A stretch of DNA of 33,000 nucleotides from Luteitalea sp. (lineage in GTDB: Bacteria; Acidobacteriota; Vicinamibacteria; Vicinamibacterales; Vicinamibacteraceae), in NCBI GenBank assembly GCA_009377495.1, contig WHTZ01000071.1, positions 1 to 33,000 on the forward strand, in the 5' to 3' direction. Of this stretch, positions 1 through 7,117 are shown piece by piece. The notes under the pieces are model-generated. The model had not been told where the DNA came from. It saw only the letters and a program-made list of their open reading frames with translations, and made no database searches. The translations under genes were made by a program, and so were the position numbers. Position 1 is the first letter of the stretch. The number at the start of each line of letters is the position of its first letter.

Positions 1-19
1 CGTTCGCAGCCCATAATGC

Positions 20-455
20 TGCGTGTCTTGCCGGTGCAAGTCCGGTCGCGGGAACTGGCTGTATGCCCGCGTAGTAATACTCGACGCCTCACGGAGGTGA
101 CTCGGCGAGGCGAAAGCTCGAACGTAAACGTCCTGGCCGGTGCAGGGCTAGCAATCCCATCGGGCCGTAGCGAATGCGAACTCGATAGCCTCGTGACACG
201 CCGCGCTGGAACCGGAACGCGCGGGACTGCGGACGCCGAGCCGGTGCGAAGACGGCGAAGGCCAGAGCGAGCGATGACGGGCGACAGCCCGATGCCATCG
301 CTCGGTCCGTCGGGGTCCAAGAGATGGCCCGGCGGGAATAGACACGCAGAGTAAATTGGGGAACCTCTCGCGACCGGCGACCAGCAAAGACCTGTCGTCT
401 AAGCCATAAATCGACAGGAGGACGCGAGAGGCTCGGATGAGGCCATTAGTAACCG
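20..455 (+). mobile_element. Probable group II intron, 5' half only
   Basis: The stretch has no convincing gene but reads like the RNA domains at the 5' end of a bacterial group II intron: an early GTGTC start-like motif near 23, a CCGGTGCAAGTCCGG hairpin (31-45), a GGCGAAAGCTCGAACG block near 109, a GCCGTAGCGAATGCGAACTC block near 165, and the sequence leading up to a maturase frame (GGATGAGGCC, then TAGTAAC) near 435-453. The reverse transcriptase/maturase gene and domains V and VI that should follow are absent; a TonB receptor frame begins at once. It is therefore a truncated intron, or an assembly join. Exact ends are uncertain, and recognition rests on remembered family patterns, not on a covariance search. 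Confidence 0.5.
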
Positions 456-1688
456 TCGACAAAGAACTTCGCGCCGCGCGTTGGCTTCGCCTGGGATGTC
501 GGCGGGAAGGGAACGACGTCCGTCCGCGGCGGCGCCGGGCTGTTCTACGACCTGATTACCGCGAACACGAACTTCGTGCAGAACACCGCGGCTCGTGTGC
601 CTCCGTTCTTCGAACGGTCCCGGATCACGGGCACGACCTCGGCGCCGATCAATTTCCCAGAGGCCTATTTCACGCAGGCCGAGCGCCTGGCGGGCAATGC
701 GCAGCTCGAAGGCATTCAGTACGAGCCCGAGCAGCCGACGATGGTGAAGTGGAACATGAACGTGCAGCGGGAGATCCTGGAGCGAACGTCGATTGAAATC
801 GGCTACACAGGTACCCGCGGGGACAACCTCTTCCGGCAGATCTACACCAACGGCCGCGAGGCGATCGAGGTGGACGGTCGTCTGTTCGTGCCGCCCGGCG
901 CGCCGTTTCTGCAGCCGAACTTCGGACGCATGCGGCTGCGCGTGAGCGACGCGGACTCTTGGTACAACGGCCTGACCGTTGGGCTCACGCGCCGCGCCGC
1001 GACCCTGCAGACGCAGGTGTCCTACACACTGAGCAAGTCGGAAGATACCGGCGCGTCGACGATCGGCGGCAACGACTACAGCAACGAGAGCGGCGGCTCG
1101 CGGTATCCCTTCGTCAAAGAGAAAGGGCTGTCGCCGTTCGACGTGCGGCACGCGCTCGTGGCGAGCCTGAACTGGAGCGCGCCATTCGGCCGTGACGGCG
1201 AGGGCGTGTCGGCGGCGCTGATCCGCGACTGGAGCATCGGAACGCTGATCCGCCTGAAGTCGGGCTCGCCGTTCTCCGTCGACACCGGTGGGCTCGAGCG
1301 CGGTGGCCAGCCGGACGCGCCGGATTATCCGGATGTCTGCCCGGGCGCCGACCCGAATCCTGTACTGGGCGGCCCAGAGCAGTACTTCGATCCGACCGCT
1401 TTCTGCCTGCAGCCGGCCGGCTTCATCGGGAACGCGCCGCGTAACTCGGTCATCGGGCCGGGAAGCGCGACCGTGGACGTGATGCTGTCGCGCGCCCTCC
1501 AGCTCGGCGGCTCGCGGAGCCTCCAGGTCCGCTTGGAAGTGTTCAACGTCCTGAACCGCGCGAACTTTGACTTCCCCACGGCGTCCATCTTCAATCCCGA
1601 CGGGACCTACCGCTCGGATGCGGGACGCATCACGAGCACGATCGGTACGCCGCGGCAGGTGCAGCTCGGCCTGAAGTTCGTCTGGTAG
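453..1688 (+). pseudogene. C-terminal fragment of an Oar-like TonB-dependent receptor
   Basis: The frame is open from just after a TAA at 450-452 and ends at TAG 1686. It encodes about 411 residues matching the distal beta-barrel of the other receptors in this window: KNFAPRVGFAWD near its start (compare KNVAPRVGFAWD in the receptor at 12974), then WYNGLTVGL, PFDVRHALVASLNW, NPVLGGPEQYFDPTAF, LEVFNVLNRANFDFP and a final LKFVW with the C-terminal aromatic residue used for outer-membrane assembly. The signal peptide, regulatory domain, plug and proximal barrel (roughly 600 residues) are missing. The break coincides with the intron-like sequence upstream. There is no plausible start codon with a ribosome binding site; the first ATG, at 576, lies inside a conserved region. 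Probably non-functional. It converges on the permease gene, leaving a 35-bp gap with no clear terminator. Confidence 0.85.
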
Positions 1689-1723
1689 ACACCGCCACAG
1701 AAAGAACTACGTCCGTCTCTTGC

Positions 1724-3217
1724 TCAGATGAAGGGAGACAGCAGCAGGTGGATCGTGGCGGCGATCCCAGCTAAGACCGCCGTCGCGATGATCCCAATCC
1801 TGATCATGCGCCCCATGTCGATTTCACCGACCGAGAACGTCGTGGCGGCCGCCGCGCCGGCCCAGGGGAAGACCAAACCGAGCGCGACGTTCGCGATGAG
1901 GATCGCCATCGATGCGGGATTGAACCCGGCCTCAACCGAGGCCGGAATGAAGATGCTGCAGTAGAGCGCCGCCGCCGCCGTCCCCGAGATGAAGTTCGTC
2001 GTCGCGGCGGCCAGGAAGCCTGCGGCGTACGGCAGCGCCGTCTTGCCGAGACCGAGGCCGCCTACCACCCCGCCCATGAACTCGACGAACCCAAACATCG
2101 TCAGGGCCTCGGTCATGGCGACCGCGCCCAACACCAGGATCATGATGTTCCAGGGCGTTCGCTGTTCCGCTTCCTTCCACCCGAGCAGGGCGCTGCCGCC
2201 CCCCTCCGCGGTCGGGATGGTGAAGAGCAGAACGAGGATGGCAGGCGGAACGACCCAGATCGGCAGCGCCCGTTCGACCCGAGCGGTGACGCCGTGCGTG
2301 TCACCCAGCGCCAGCCTCACGATCGTCGGCAGGACGAAGAGCGTCACCATCATGGCGAACACGAACAGCACCCGCCGCTCGTTGGCGGTCATCGTTCCCA
2401 GCTTTGCGCGCTCGGCGCGCAGGAACGCTTCGCCGCTCGGCACGTGCGTGAACTCGGGGCGTACGACGAGCCACAACAGAATGTAGAAGCAGGCCAGCAG
2501 CGCGAGAAATACCGGCACGCCCGCCGCCATCCACTCGAACCAGCCGAGCGAGCGCCCGGTGAACTCCTCGAGCAGCGACACCGTGATCGCGTTGTGGGGA
2601 ATGCCGACGACCGTCGCCGTGCCGCCGGCGAGCGCGGCATAGAACGTTCCCAACGTCATGAAGGCGCCGAAGTTCGTTTTCTCTTCCGGCGCCACGCCCA
2701 CCAGTGTGCCGATGTGCCGTACGAGCGACATGCCGATCGGGATCACCATCGCGATCGTCGCGGTGTCGGACACGAACATCGAGATGACCCCGGTGACCAG
2801 CATGTACGCCAGCGTCAGACGCCGGGTCCGGCCGGCAATGCCGGGAAGCGCCAGAAACCCCAGGGCGAAGCGGCGCGCGATCCCATGTTTCTCGATCGCG
2901 TAGCCGACCAGCACGGTGCCCATGATCCAGAAGAAGATTGGGTGGCCGTACAGCTCGGCGGTTGCACCAATCGTCATCACACCCGCGGCGGGGAAGACGA
3001 GCATCGGCAGCAGCGCCGCGATGGCCCAAGGCATCGGTCGGGTCATCCACCAGACGACCGCGCAGGTGAACGTCGCCAGGCTGACGCGGCCCTCGTATGA
3101 GAGGCCGATCGGTAGCAGCAGGACGAGAACGAGCGCGAGCGGACCGCTCGCCAGCTTGAGGAGGTAACGGGCCGACTCGGCCTGCGACGAGCCCGGCCCG
3201 CTGGTCTCGGTGTTCAT
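1724..3217 (-). CDS. DASS/SLC13-type divalent anion:Na+ symporter
   Basis: A 497-residue inner-membrane protein with about 11-12 hydrophobic segments, the usual size for the DASS (SLC13, INDY) family, which import di- and tricarboxylates with Na+. Family landmarks are visible: MFVSDTATIAMVIP (residues 147-160), where the canonical tip motif is SNT; GGTATVVGIPHNA (198-210); and a second tip TNFISGTAAAA (407-417), also normally SNT. Both Asn residues are replaced (Asp151, Gly412), which may alter substrate or ion binding. The ATG overlaps the TGA of the upstream lipoprotein gene by 4 nt (ATGA), so translation is probably coupled and the two proteins likely handle the same substrate. An organic acid is the best guess; the exact compound is unknown. 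Confidence 0.85.
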   Translation of the reverse strand: MNTETSGPGSSQAESARYLLKLASGPLALVLVLLLPIGLSYEGRVSLATFTCAVVWWMTRPMPWAIAALLPMLVFPAAGVMTIGATAELYGHPIFFWIMGTVLVGYAIEKHGIARRFALGFLALPGIAGRTRRLTLAYMLVTGVISMFVSDTATIAMVIPIGMSLVRHIGTLVGVAPEEKTNFGAFMTLGTFYAALAGGTATVVGIPHNAITVSLLEEFTGRSLGWFEWMAAGVPVFLALLACFYILLWLVVRPEFTHVPSGEAFLRAERAKLGTMTANERRVLFVFAMMVTLFVLPTIVRLALGDTHGVTARVERALPIWVVPPAILVLLFTIPTAEGGGSALLGWKEAEQRTPWNIMILVLGAVAMTEALTMFGFVEFMGGVVGGLGLGKTALPYAAGFLAAATTNFISGTAAAALYCSIFIPASVEAGFNPASMAILIANVALGLVFPWAGAAAATTFSVGEIDMGRMIRIGIIATAVLAGIAATIHLLLSPFI

Positions 3218-5040
3218 TGTGGAGTCGTTGGAATCGGCGCCGTGCCACGCGCCGGGAAGTAGTGCTCGTACGTGCCGGCGTTGGCCTTCTTCAGCACCTC
3301 CAGCGAGTACTCCCCAGGGTTCGCCGCGTAGTCTTTCAGATAATCGCCGGGGGCATTGATTCCGGGCACCTCGGGGATCCAGTCTTCGGCGAGAATGTAA
3401 TCTGGATCGCCATACCGGGACGCCAGCGCGCGCACCTCCGGATCATCGAGGGTCGTCATCCGTCCCTTGTCGAGCAGGCTGACCCATTTGTCTGCGTTGC
3501 GCAGGCGGACTTTGTACGTGGTGAAATACGTGTGGGTATGCCAGCCGTGATCGAACGGCGTGTTGTGCTTCTTCGAAAAGTCGGCCCAGACTTTCGACTC
3601 GGTCGGTGCATCGGGATCGTGCCACATTCGGATCCCCAGCCCCCAGTGAATGACGCCGCTGCGCGCCCGCTCCGGGCTCGTGTTGCCAGACTCCAGCAGT
3701 GGCCCCGGCGCACGGAAGGCTTTCGGGTGTGAGCCGAACGCGATCTCGTAGAGGTACCAGAACCCGGGGCCCTTGTGGTACGGGAATACCCGGTCACTCA
3801 GCCCTGGATACTGGAGGAACTCCTTCAGCGCCGCGCCCTGGGCGCCGCCCCCCTTGACGTCCGAAATGAAGCCGTCGGTGAACGTGATCTCCCACCGCGG
3901 GAAGAAGCCGCCGTGCCCCTGCGTGCCCGCCAGCGTGCCGTTGATCCGCGCGATCGGCTCGCGCGGCAGCCACTTCTGCTGGAACCCCGGGTAGTTCACG
4001 AACGAGTAGCCGAACCGGCCGGTCGCCTGGTTCGGGAACATGTACAGGTGACCGCGCTGGTAGGCGCCCTGCGACCACTTTTCGGACTGTTCGGGTGTCA
4101 GATCGGCCCAGAGATTCGACCCTTCCGGATCCGTGATTTCGACCCGGTCCGTGTAGGCGAGCGGCTCGAGCAACTGTTCCTCGGCCAGTTGCCACACGTC
4201 GCCCGGATACGTCGACATTTGGCTCTGGAGCGTGTAGACGTTGTCGGTGATAAAGGTGCCGAGATACTTGTCCTGCATGGGATAGAGCGCCCGCCGCAGG
4301 CCGGTCGTGCCGCCGCTGCCCCAGAACACTCCGCGCACCTCCGGGTGCGACGTCAAATACGCCTGGATGCCCTTGCCCACAATCTCACGATCGCTGCTGT
4401 TCCCGGTGCGAGGCTGGCCGGTCTCGGGGTCGATGTCTGGCTTGGCCTCCGCAGGCGCAGTGCCGCCCGCGGACTCGGCAGGAAACAGCTCGGCATAGAG
4501 ATCCGGCCGTCGCTCCTTCAGCCACTTCTTCGGTACCTCGGGATCGGGGAACTGACCCGTGATCCAGGACGAGGCCTGATAGATGCCCGCGTGCTCAATG
4601 TTGCGCCCCTCGCGCTGGGCGGCCTCCCGGCGCTCAACCTCCTCGGGGGTCCGCCCCAGAAACTCGTGGGTGTACTTGATGTGTGGGGTGATCTTGCGTT
4701 CCTCGAGCGCCGTCTGGATGGCCTCGACGACCATCGGGTCGGCTCCCGCGGTCGCCACGATGAGCACGCCCTCCCCGCTCTGCAGGATGCCCATGCCCCT
4801 GCCTTGGAAGCCGGAGGTGTTGCGGACCAGCGACCGTGCCGCGGGCATCAAATCCTCGATCGACGTGGGCGGCTGAAAGTACGACGGCCAGCGGGGCGCG
4901 GGATAGTCGTTCATCCCGGCGGCCTGCGGGGCTTGACCGTTGTCGGTCTCTGGCGTTGTTTGGCCGGCATCGTTCTGGCAGGCGGTGCCGACCGCCAGCA
5001 CCGAGCCAACGAGGACGAGTCGCGCGTATCGAGAACACAT
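3214..5040 (-). CDS. Lipoprotein with M29 aminopeptidase T/NicX-like core
   Basis: 608 residues. A lipoprotein signal peptide ends in the lipobox VGTAC (Cys21), so it is anchored in the envelope. An AAGGAG lies 6 nt before the ATG. The body resembles, weakly, the M29 metallopeptidase/dihydroxypyridine dioxygenase (NicX) superfamily: ESGEGVLIVATAGADP-like opening (88-102), VEITDPEGSNL (300-310), NGTLAGTQGHGGFFPRWEI (367-385), YEIAFGSHPKAF (431-442), RSGVIHWGLG (460-469) and HTHTY (501-505). In M29/NicX proteins the metal ligands lie in an ELGIG segment, a GxxH segment and an HxD segment; here HxD would be His501-Thr-His503. It is about 200 residues longer than ordinary M29 proteins. A paralogue lies at 7118. 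It sits between pckA and the permease gene, with an operator-like palindrome upstream. Enzymatic activity is inferred, not shown. Confidence 0.75.
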   Translation of the reverse strand: MCSRYARLVLVGSVLAVGTACQNDAGQTTPETDNGQAPQAAGMNDYPAPRWPSYFQPPTSIEDLMPAARSLVRNTSGFQGRGMGILQSGEGVLIVATAGADPMVVEAIQTALEERKITPHIKYTHEFLGRTPEEVERREAAQREGRNIEHAGIYQASSWITGQFPDPEVPKKWLKERRPDLYAELFPAESAGGTAPAEAKPDIDPETGQPRTGNSSDREIVGKGIQAYLTSHPEVRGVFWGSGGTTGLRRALYPMQDKYLGTFITDNVYTLQSQMSTYPGDVWQLAEEQLLEPLAYTDRVEITDPEGSNLWADLTPEQSEKWSQGAYQRGHLYMFPNQATGRFGYSFVNYPGFQQKWLPREPIARINGTLAGTQGHGGFFPRWEITFTDGFISDVKGGGAQGAALKEFLQYPGLSDRVFPYHKGPGFWYLYEIAFGSHPKAFRAPGPLLESGNTSPERARSGVIHWGLGIRMWHDPDAPTESKVWADFSKKHNTPFDHGWHTHTYFTTYKVRLRNADKWVSLLDKGRMTTLDDPEVRALASRYGDPDYILAEDWIPEVPGINAPGDYLKDYAANPGEYSLEVLKKANAGTYEHYFPARGTAPIPTTPQ

Positions 5041-5118
5041 ACCCGGCTCCTTGTGGAAGGTGGTTGCCCGAAGAACGCCGCCCGTCGGGCAGGAGTGCCG
5101 GCGGTCGGGCGATTCGAT

Positions 5119-5131
5119 ATGGTCCTACCAT
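5119..5131. promoter_or_regulatory. GGTNNNACC palindrome upstream of lipoprotein gene
   Basis: A perfect 5-3-5 inverted repeat, ATGGTCCTACCAT, lies 79 bp upstream of the lipoprotein start at 5040, in the gap between pckA and the lipoprotein gene. It shares the core with the stronger sites at 6876 and 12944. Its presence suggests that the lipoprotein-permease pair has its own regulated promoter besides read-through from pckA. No clear -35/-10 pair could be assigned. A single 6-base core can occur by chance, so support comes from the flanks and the location. Confidence 0.4.
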
Positions 5132-5205
5132 TGCGTGCACATAGCCTGCTACGGGTCAGGTGGCGGAGTCAAGCCAGCATCGGTCCACGCGCTCCCTGCG
5201 GTCCT

Positions 5206-6804
5206 TCATCCAAGGCGGGGACCGGCGGCAGCGACGGCTGGAGAAACGGACGAGGCGAACGCGGAGAAATTCTCGGCGAACATCCGCGCAAGCGTGGTCG
5301 CCTGCGTGTCGTAGGCGGCCTGGTCCGGCCAGGTGTCGCGGGGCTTCAGGATGTGGCCAGGCACGCCTGGCACCTGGGTCGGCACCGCGAGGTTGAAGAT
5401 GCCATCCGTCTCATAGCTCACCTCGTCCAGAGCGCCGGTGAGCACGGCGCGCAGCATCGCGCGCGTGTGTCCGATGGACATGCGTGTGCCCACCCCATAC
5501 GATCCGCCGATCCAACCCGTGTTGACCAGCCAGACGCGGACGCTGTGCCGCGCAATGCGCTCCCCGAGCGCGCGTGCGTAGACCTCGGGCCGCAGTGGTA
5601 GAAAGGGGGCGCCAAAGCAGGTGCTGAACGTTGCGCGTGGCTCGGTCACGCCGCGCTCGGTGCCGGCGACCTTGGCCGTATAGCCGGAGAGGAAATGATA
5701 CAGGGCTCCCTCCGGTGTCAGGCGTGCGACGGGCGGCAGCACGCCGAACGCGTCCGCCGCGAGCATGATGATGTTCCGAGGGTGGCCCGCGGTGCCGCCC
5801 GAGCGGGCATTGTCGATGTAGTCGAGCGGATACGCGCCGCGCGTGTTCTCCGTCGTGGAATCATCGTCGAGATCGAGCGTGCGCGTCACCAGGTCGATGG
5901 TGACGTTCTCGAGCAGCGTGCCAAAGCGGTGTGTCGCGCGGTGGATCTGCGGCTCCGCTTCCGCTGACAAGCGGATCATCTTCGCGTAGCAACCGCCTTC
6001 GATGTTGAAGATGCCTTCATCGCTCCACGCGTGCTCATCGTCGCCAATCAGATGTCGGTCCGCATCGCTCGAAAGGGTCGTCTTTCCCGTTCCTGACAAG
6101 CCGAAGAAGATCGCCACGTCGTCGTGCTCGCCGACATTGGCCGAGCAGTGCATCGGGAGCACACCTTGCTTCGGCAACAGATAGTTCATCACCGTGAAGA
6201 CCGCCTTCTTGATCTCGCCGGCATAGTTCGTGCCTCCAATCAGCACCAGTCGCTCGTCGAAGCTCAGCAGGATGCAGACGCCGGAGCGCGTGCGATGCAG
6301 CGTGGGATCCGCCTCAAAGCCCGGCGCCGCCATGATGGTGAGCTCTGGCAGGAACGCCGCGAGCTCGTCCTGGCTCAGGACGGGCAAGAAGAGGTGGCGG
6401 GCAAACAGACAGTGCCACGCGCGCTCGGCGATGACCCGTACGCGCAGTCGATACCGCGGGTCGGCTCCAGCGTAGCAGTCTTGCACGAAAAGATCCTTGC
6501 CTTCGAGCGCCGTCGCGAGGGCGTGCCGGACAGCGGCAAAGCAATCGCGCTCGATCGGCCGGTTGACCTCACCCCACCAGATCTCCTCTTCTGACGAGGG
6601 CTCGCGCACGATGAACTTGTCGTGAGGCGAACGCCCCGTGTGCGGTGCGGTGCGGCAGACCAACTGACCGGTGTCAGAGATGAGACCTTCGCCGCGGCAC
6701 ACGGCACGCTCGTACACAGCGGGCCGTGAGAGGTTCCAGTGTACGCGTGCCTGACGGATGCCGTACGCGTGGAGGCTGCGCGCGTGTTCGACGTCGCTGC
6801 TCAT
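5206..6804 (-). CDS. pckA: ATP-dependent phosphoenolpyruvate carboxykinase
   Basis: 532 residues, full length for the ATP-type enzyme, which converts oxaloacetate and ATP to PEP, CO2 and ADP in the cytoplasm as the first step of gluconeogenesis. Diagnostic motifs are intact: GRSPHDKF (57-64, substrate arginine), YAGEIKK (194-200) and MHC (218-220) contributing metal ligands, P-loop GLSGTGKTT (235-243), kinase-2 motif GDDEHAW (254-260) and ENTRGAYPL (319-327). The start at 6804 has only a distant GGGAG. The gene heads the minus-strand group pckA-lipoprotein-permease; the 165-bp gap to the lipoprotein gene allows read-through or a separate promoter. A strong promoter and a 19-bp palindrome just after the predicted transcript start imply repression by a GntR-type factor. 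A central-metabolism gene next to an organic-anion permease suggests growth on carboxylates. Confidence 0.95.
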   Translation of the reverse strand: MSSDVEHARSLHAYGIRQARVHWNLSRPAVYERAVCRGEGLISDTGQLVCRTAPHTGRSPHDKFIVREPSSEEEIWWGEVNRPIERDCFAAVRHALATALEGKDLFVQDCYAGADPRYRLRVRVIAERAWHCLFARHLFLPVLSQDELAAFLPELTIMAAPGFEADPTLHRTRSGVCILLSFDERLVLIGGTNYAGEIKKAVFTVMNYLLPKQGVLPMHCSANVGEHDDVAIFFGLSGTGKTTLSSDADRHLIGDDEHAWSDEGIFNIEGGCYAKMIRLSAEAEPQIHRATHRFGTLLENVTIDLVTRTLDLDDDSTTENTRGAYPLDYIDNARSGGTAGHPRNIIMLAADAFGVLPPVARLTPEGALYHFLSGYTAKVAGTERGVTEPRATFSTCFGAPFLPLRPEVYARALGERIARHSVRVWLVNTGWIGGSYGVGTRMSIGHTRAMLRAVLTGALDEVSYETDGIFNLAVPTQVPGVPGHILKPRDTWPDQAAYDTQATTLARMFAENFSAFASSVSPAVAAAGPRLG

Positions 6805-6825
6805 GGATGCTCACGCTCCCATTGA

Positions 6826-6851
6826 CATGACATCACCGCGTGGATGTCATG
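6826..6851. repeat. 9-8-9 inverted repeat in pckA leader
   Basis: CATGACATC (6826-6834) and GATGTCATG (6843-6851) are exact inverted copies around an 8-bp spacer, 22 bp before the pckA start. It could be a second operator or an RNA hairpin in the leader that affects ribosome access. It is unrelated in sequence to the GGTNNNACC sites. Confidence 0.5.
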
Positions 6852-6875
6852 GACGCACCAAGTCTCTGAGGTACA

Positions 6876-6894
6876 ATAAAGGTCCGACCTTTAT
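6876..6894. promoter_or_regulatory. 19-bp perfect palindrome, likely GntR/FadR-type operator
   Basis: ATAAAGGTC-C-GACCTTTAT is a perfect 9-1-9 inverted repeat. The GGTNNNACC core is that of operators bound by FadR-subfamily GntR regulators such as PdhR. It lies at about +6 to +24 of the predicted pckA transcript, a classic position for a repressor. It is the best example of a motif found in front of several other genes in the window. Confidence 0.65.
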
Positions 6895-6906
6895 GCATGT
6901 CGGCGT

Positions 6907-6935
6907 AGTATAGACTCAGCAGGCTGGCTGGTCAA
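6907..6935 (-). promoter_or_regulatory. Predicted sigma70-type promoter of pckA
   Basis: Read on the minus strand, TTGACC (6935-6930) and TATACT (6912-6907) are separated by 17 bp, five of six matches to consensus in each box. The transcript would start near 6900, giving a leader of about 95 nt before the ATG at 6804. The operator palindrome begins about 6 nt into the transcript. The rest of the 313-bp divergent region (6805-7117) holds a 9-bp direct repeat TCTGCATGT (6973 and 6987, period 14) and the plus-strand signals listed separately. Confidence 0.6.
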
Positions 6936-7026
6936 AACGGCGCGTGATGAAGCATGCAAGAGTTGGCCTGAATCTGCATGTGGCGTTCTGCATGTAGCAT
7001 TGAGAGGGGCCTCAACGCATCCTTCT

Positions 7027-7041
7027 AAAGGTCTGACCATC
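7027..7041. promoter_or_regulatory. GGTNNNACC operator upstream of second lipoprotein
   Basis: AAAGGTCTGACCATC has the 4-1-4 core GGTC-T-GACC and the AAA left flank of the 6876 site, with a degenerate right flank. It ends 7 bp before a perfect TTGACA (7049-7054), so a bound regulator would sit directly upstream of RNA polymerase. The same arrangement is seen in front of the receptor starting at 27397. Confidence 0.55.
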
Positions 7042-7048
7042 AAAGCTC

Positions 7049-7078
7049 TTGACAATGCCGACAGCACCGCGCTAGCGT
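7049..7078 (+). promoter_or_regulatory. Possible promoter of second lipoprotein operon
   Basis: A consensus TTGACA (7049-7054) is followed after 18 bp by a weak TAGCGT (7073-7078). The -10 match is poor, which would fit an activated promoter. The distance to the ATG at 7118 is about 40 bp. Confidence 0.35.
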
Positions 7079-7117
7079 CTCGTGTCTACCAGTGTCTGAA
7101 CCATGAGGGACATCACC

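Noticed and set aside
437..796. Open frame starting MRPLVTVDKELRAARW after the intron-like DNA, as a maturase start
   Set aside because: After a few codons it is an out-of-frame reading of the receptor fragment, and no reverse transcriptase motif appears.
3775..5601. 608-codon open frame on the plus strand
   Set aside because: It is an Arg/Leu-rich antisense reading of the lipoprotein gene and the end of pckA, with no signal peptide or domain. High GC content makes such frames common here.
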